Of a stretch of 42,113 nt of DNA, positions 40,909 through 42,113 are shown piece by piece (positions within the stretch are counted from its first letter, which is position 1; each line of letters begins with the position of its first letter). Made by a program: the position numbers and the translations under genes. Source of the DNA: a bacterium (GTDB taxonomy: Bacteria > Patescibacteriota > Minisyncoccia > CAIUEV01); contig JAJXZR010000018.1 of assembly GCA_021779915.1 (NCBI GenBank), positions 1 through 42,113 of the forward strand, in the 5' to 3' direction. The notes under the pieces were generated by a model. It was given only the letters and a program-made list of their open reading frames with translations. It ran no database searches and was not told where the DNA came from.

Positions 40909-42113
40909 ACAGAATTAAAAAAATAGGATTCTTCGTTTCTTTGCCTCTGCTGACCATTTTTTCAGCCATTTCTTCTAGCGCACAGGCAGATACAAACCCG
41001 AACCAGACTATTTCAGGAAGTGTGAGTGCAAGTGGAAATTACAGCGTTAATTTGGGAAATTCCAATGTTAACGGTAGTTGGAAGGATAATTGGAAGGGAG
41101 AAGCTTTTGGCAATTATGCTTCAAATGTTTCATTTGAGTTACAAGGGAATACGATTATTTTACACGCGACCAGTTTCTACGGTCTTGTTTTTGATGTGTC
41201 GGTAACTTTTGATGATGATGGAAATATGGTTAGCTATACTTCTTCTACTCCAGAAGCGTTAGTTGATTTTTGCTTTGGAGACAATCCTACCTGTAAAGTT
41301 GATAATTATTCCAAAATAACCCTTCAGACAGCTAAAATTTTAACCTGCTCCTTCAATTGCGATCAAAAAAACAACTACTCTTACAGCATTAATTATCAAG
41401 CCAAAAAAGATAATCAGTACTCTACCATTAATACTCAGAATGCTTACAAGTGTGAGGAAATAAAGGGAATCGTCACTCCTTGTTCTGAATGGTTTGGAAC
41501 ATTAAGCCATAATTGTGCTTACAGAGGAGATGGAAGGGAAAAGATATTCACATTAGACACTATCTCCCCCCCCACCAACCTCTCTGCCTGCGCCGATCAG
41601 ACTTCCTGTCTTTCCACTGGTACGGAATATTCCTTGACTCCCACCACTTTCGGCAAAGGAGTTCAGAAAGTTTCGGCTGATTTTGTTTCTTCGGCTCAGA
41701 ATTCTTTGAATGCAGGAACCGATTCCACTGTGCATTGTTCGGGGGGGCTGTGTACACCTTACTCTAGCGGATCCCACGCTGTTTCCCTGAATATTCCCGA
41801 AACCTCATATTTCGGTTCGTGCCGAGGAGCGGTACAAAGCGAAACAGTGGAAGGGAAAACTATTACCACTCCGGAAGTTAACATCAATACCGCTGAAGCT
41901 AAAATTCCCGGAGGAACCAGCACTCTTGATTTCAACGTCCTAAACCGCGCCCCCTTGGCATCCCTTTCCTTAGATAAAACTAAAGTCGATGTTGGGGACG
42001 AAGTAACCGCTACCTGTGACATCCAAGATCCCGACACCTGCTCGGACAAAATCATCAATGTGAAATGGACTTGCTACAACAGTAAAAATGAAAAAGTGGA
42101 CTGCTATTTTAAT
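40905..42113 (+). CDS. Large secreted Cys-rich surface protein, module member B (copy 2), cut by the window end
   Basis: The frame is open from ATG 40905 to the last base (403 codons) and is missing from the ORF track because it has no stop here. The signal peptide is FFVSLPLLTIFSAISSSAQA. From about residue 220 it aligns with the 29802 gene: ISPPTNLSACADQTSCLST, FGKGVQKVSADFVSSAQNSL, IPETSYFGSC, DPDTCSDKIINVKWTC. The first 120 residues (TISGSVSASGNYSVNLGNSN...) are not alike between the copies. The start overlaps the preceding stop by 4 bases. What follows it cannot be seen. Confidence 0.8.
   Translation, partial: MNRIKKIGFFVSLPLLTIFSAISSSAQADTNPNQTISGSVSASGNYSVNLGNSNVNGSWKDNWKGEAFGNYASNVSFELQGNTIILHATSFYGLVFDVSVTFDDDGNMVSYTSSTPEALVDFCFGDNPTCKVDNYSKITLQTAKILTCSFNCDQKNNYSYSINYQAKKDNQYSTINTQNAYKCEEIKGIVTPCSEWFGTLSHNCAYRGDGREKIFTLDTISPPTNLSACADQTSCLSTGTEYSLTPTTFGKGVQKVSADFVSSAQNSLNAGTDSTVHCSGGLCTPYSSGSHAVSLNIPETSYFGSCRGAVQSETVEGKTITTPEVNINTAEAKIPGGTSTLDFNVLNRAPLASLSLDKTKVDVGDEVTATCDIQDPDTCSDKIINVKWTCYNSKNEKVDCYFN

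Noticed and set aside
41553-42058. Minus-strand ORFs near the window end
   Set aside because: They are antisense to the open partial CDS starting at 40905, which has a signal peptide and a paralogue.

Overview
The window looks like a chromosomal piece of a Candidate Phyla Radiation (Patescibacteria) bacterium, most likely of the Parcubacteria side. This is my inference from gene content, not from a marker tree. The DNA is AT-rich, genes are compact, no amino-acid or cofactor biosynthesis appears, and many envelope proteins are small or unfamiliar. Translation factors sit beside type IV pilus genes. UGA is used as a normal stop (ftsE, prfA, the surface-protein genes), so the Gracilibacteria/Absconditabacteria UGA=Gly code is unlikely. 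I found no rRNA, tRNA or CRISPR array.

Layout. 0-14.7 kb, minus strand: ftsE, a CtpA-type protease, a CAP-domain exoprotein, a GT-C glycosyltransferase, a divergent cis-prenyltransferase, a trans-polyprenyl synthase, an amidohydrolase of the N-acyl-D-amino-acid deacylase family, hisS, frr, a site-2 protease, a LysM/CHAP wall protein and an MscS channel. 14.7-25.4 kb, mostly plus strand: a YdjM-like membrane protein, a MurF-type ligase, prfA, then (minus) a solute-binding lipoprotein and rpmA, then (plus) a 59-aa membrane peptide missed by the ORF track, rbfA, pilM, pilN, a PrsW/CPBP-like membrane protein, an HTH-nucleotidyltransferase-fold protein and holA. 25.4-28.1 kb: a secreted glucosaminidase-like protein (minus) and an HtrA protease (plus). 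28.1-34.4 kb: an operon of two large surface proteins followed by three minor-pilin-like proteins. 34.5-38.8 kb: secE, nusG, rplK, rplA and two unrecognised genes. 38.8 kb to the end: a GtrA-family protein and a second copy of the two-surface-protein module, cut by the window edge.

How they work together. The polyprenyl synthase and cis-prenyltransferase would make the lipid carrier used by the MurF-type pathway and the GT-C enzyme. CtpA, HtrA, the M50 protease, the CHAP protein and the glucosaminidase-like protein form an envelope-maintenance set. PilM/PilN and the minor pilins point to a type IV pilus. The duplicated surface proteins beside the minor pilins are good candidates for tip or surface adhesins, in the genomic position PilY1 has in Pseudomonas.

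The most unusual feature is the intergenic DNA. Most intergenic regions longer than 100 bp in the first 36 kb hold an imperfect long inverted-repeat element. I group these into five architectures (A-E), about 3.6 kb in total by my own boundaries. Within a family the loops and linkers are conserved, while the stems differ between copies and stay self-complementary within a copy. The clearest case is a pair of giant hairpins (39-bp and perfect 42-bp stems) with unrelated stems but similar 23-25 nt loops. The elements occur in tandem, convergent and divergent gaps, so they are not simply terminators. They are nearly absent from the pilin/surface-protein operon.
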